38,704 nt of DNA from assembly GCA_020072925.1 (NCBI GenBank), contig JAIQGA010000008.1:1-38704 (forward strand). Reading direction: 5' to 3'. The position numbers and the translations under genes are program-made. The notes beneath the pieces are model-generated. The model saw only the letters and a program-made list of their open reading frames with translations, made no database searches and had not been told where the DNA came from. This document shows, in pieces, positions 37,778 to 38,704 of the stretch. Source of the DNA: Terriglobia bacterium (GTDB lineage Bacteria; Acidobacteriota; Terriglobia; UBA7540). Positions within the stretch are counted from its first letter, which is position 1. Every line of letters starts with the position of its first letter.

Positions 37778-38194
37778 TCAACCCCGCCCCGTCGTGCTAG
37801 GTGGCGTACGGCCCACTATGGCCACCCCTAGACAAATGAACGCTACCCCTACCCAGTGTCGTAACGTTACCGCTTCTCCGAGCAGATAATGACCCAGTAG
37901 CGGTACCAGGGCGTAGCCGGCGGCCGCCGCGGGCATGACGTAGCTGTAATCAGCCCAGGAAAGTACCAGCAAGTAGGACACGAAAAACAGCATGAGGCAG
38001 CCGATCCCCAGCCAGACCCAAACACTGCTGAAAGTTCTGACGAAGTAAATGCCCAGAATGTCGAGTGACCAGCCCGGAGTCTCGCCCATCTGCCGCATCC
38101 CCTTGGCGAGCAGGACGTTTCCCACTGAGTTGAAAACCGCCACAAGAAGCACCAGGACACAGGTTTTCAGGAGCAGGCTTTTCGAGGAGGCCAT
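37778..38194 (-). CDS. small EamA/SMR-type membrane protein (ArnE/F-like), first of pair
   Basis: The protein has 138 residues from ATG 38194 (MASSKSLLLKTCVLVLLVAV); the frame is open up to 38359 but that part overlaps the end of hpnJ and is arginine-rich, non-membrane sequence. Four spans and the same motif as its sister, SWADYSYVMPAAAAGYALV, then LLGEAVTLRHWVGV. The start is ten bases after the hpnJ stop, and its own stop lies two bases before the sister's ATG. This indicates tight co-translation of hpnJ and the two transporters. Substrate is unknown; a lipid-linked sugar is the natural guess from context. Confidence 0.75.
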   Translation of the reverse strand: MASSKSLLLKTCVLVLLVAVFNSVGNVLLAKGMRQMGETPGWSLDILGIYFVRTFSSVWVWLGIGCLMLFFVSYLLVLSWADYSYVMPAAAAGYALVPLLGHYLLGEAVTLRHWVGVAFICLGVAIVGRTPPSTTGRG

Positions 38195-38204
38195 GGGGAT
38201 ACGC

Positions 38205-38704
38205 TTAGTTGCCGGACTCCGGGCGCGAGCGGGAATCGGTAATTGGCCCAGCAACCGCACGCGTCCGCGAGGACGCCTTCCGCGCGTACTTCCACCTTTC
38301 TGTGCGCAAGCGAAGAAACTCGACGGCTTCGTGGTAGAGGCGCTTGCGTTCATGCGCATTCCAGACCGCCTTGCGCACGATGCGCCAGATCACGTGGGGG
38401 CGGAAGTAGTATGAATCGTAGAAGCGGTTGACCGCAGCCATCATTTCTTCACGCCCGAGCCACGGATAGTCGAGATGCGGCAATTGGTGGCCTTGCATAT
38501 CGACAAGCGCCTCACTCGCGAGGACATTGTTCCGCTGAGCGTAGTCGTACAGCTCGGTTCCCGGGTAGGCGTGGGCGACCGAAACCTGAATCGTCTCTAC
38601 GTCGAGTTCCTTGGCGAAGGCGATCGTGTTCTTGATGGTGTCGCGGGTCTCTCCCGGCAGGCCGAGAATGAAATCTCCGTGGACCACCAGCCCCAGCTTG
38701 TGGA
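38205..38704 (-). CDS. hpnJ: HpnJ-like radical SAM protein, C-terminal part (runs off window)
   Basis: The last 166 residues are visible; the N-terminus with the CxxxCxxC iron-sulfur cluster lies beyond the window. Seen: HGDFILGLPGETRDTIKNTI (strand with GxxGE-like SAM-binding pattern), VETIQVSVAHAYPGTELYDY, then QGHQLPHLDYPWLGREEMMA and a basic helical C-terminus (RFYDSYYFRPHVIWRIVRKA). These match the hopanoid protein HpnJ, which contracts the glucosamine ring to the cyclitol ether of bacteriohopanetetrol. It is the first visible gene of the operon with the SMR pair and two HpnI copies. A B12-binding domain could lie in the unseen part. Confidence 0.8.
   Translation of the reverse strand, partial: HKLGLVVHGDFILGLPGETRDTIKNTIAFAKELDVETIQVSVAHAYPGTELYDYAQRNNVLASEALVDMQGHQLPHLDYPWLGREEMMAAVNRFYDSYYFRPHVIWRIVRKAVWNAHERKRLYHEAVEFLRLRTERWKYARKASSRTRAVAGPITDSRSRPESGN

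Noticed and set aside
1-38704. CRISPR array, tRNA or rRNA genes
   Set aside because: No regularly spaced repeats, no cloverleaf with a CCA-type acceptor and no rRNA core sequences were noticed on either strand.

Overview
The window is a GC-rich bacterial chromosome segment. It most likely comes from an Acidobacteriota-type soil bacterium, although a relative such as a verrucomicrobial or planctomycete-like lineage is not excluded. This is inferred from gene content: a DUF1501 / cytochrome-DUF1549-DUF1553 pair, several Tat- or Sec-exported hydrolase-like proteins, large GAF/PAS enhancer-binding regulators, and the hopanoid side-chain genes hpnI, hpnJ and hpnK. No rRNA, tRNA or other strong phylogenetic marker is present.

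Layout. (1) 1-400 is a cluster of small hairpins that looks like the end of an IS200/IS605-type element or a REP array. (2) 823-8037 holds three exported carbohydrate-active-looking proteins, interrupted by a 5'-truncated IS256 transposase. One is a TIM-barrel protein on the + strand. The other two, a six-hairpin protein and a GHL6-like protein with a GH42-type trimerisation region, lie in tandem on the - strand. (3) An IS1182-type N-terminal fragment (8345-8572) precedes a - strand signalling block: a 1031-aa sigma54 activator, then a STAS - ECF sigma - soluble histidine kinase operon with a good sigma54 -24/-12 match in front of it. (4) 14276-19076 is the DUF1501 / PSCyt1-DUF1549-LamG-DUF1553 pair, followed by a type II NADH dehydrogenase at 19379-20701. 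(5) 21219-26462 on the + strand is a copper/metal locus. It has a DUF2933-like peptide, a DUF5676-like membrane protein, a lycopene-cyclase-domain membrane protein, a CopA-type ATPase with two Cys-rich metal-binding repeats, and an MFS exporter. (6) 26605-27625 is a complete IS630 element with TA flanks and an A8 frameshift site, next to a histidine-kinase pseudogene.

(7) 28441-38704 is a lipid/glycan modification region. The - strand carries a partial HpnJ, two small SMR/ArnEF-like proteins and two tandem HpnI-like glycosyltransferases as one tight operon. The + strand carries HpnK and an ArnC/DPM1-like GT2. A separate - strand pair encodes an AsnB amidotransferase (starting at TTG) and an ArnT-like GT39. 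HpnI, HpnK and HpnJ are the known enzymes that add, deacetylate and ring-contract the sugar of bacteriohopanetetrol cyclitol ether. The extra GT2 + small flippase pair + GT39 mirror the architecture of the Arn lipid A pathway. The most interesting idea in the window is that these two logics are combined here, perhaps to build and export an aminated sugar on a hopanoid or polyprenyl carrier.
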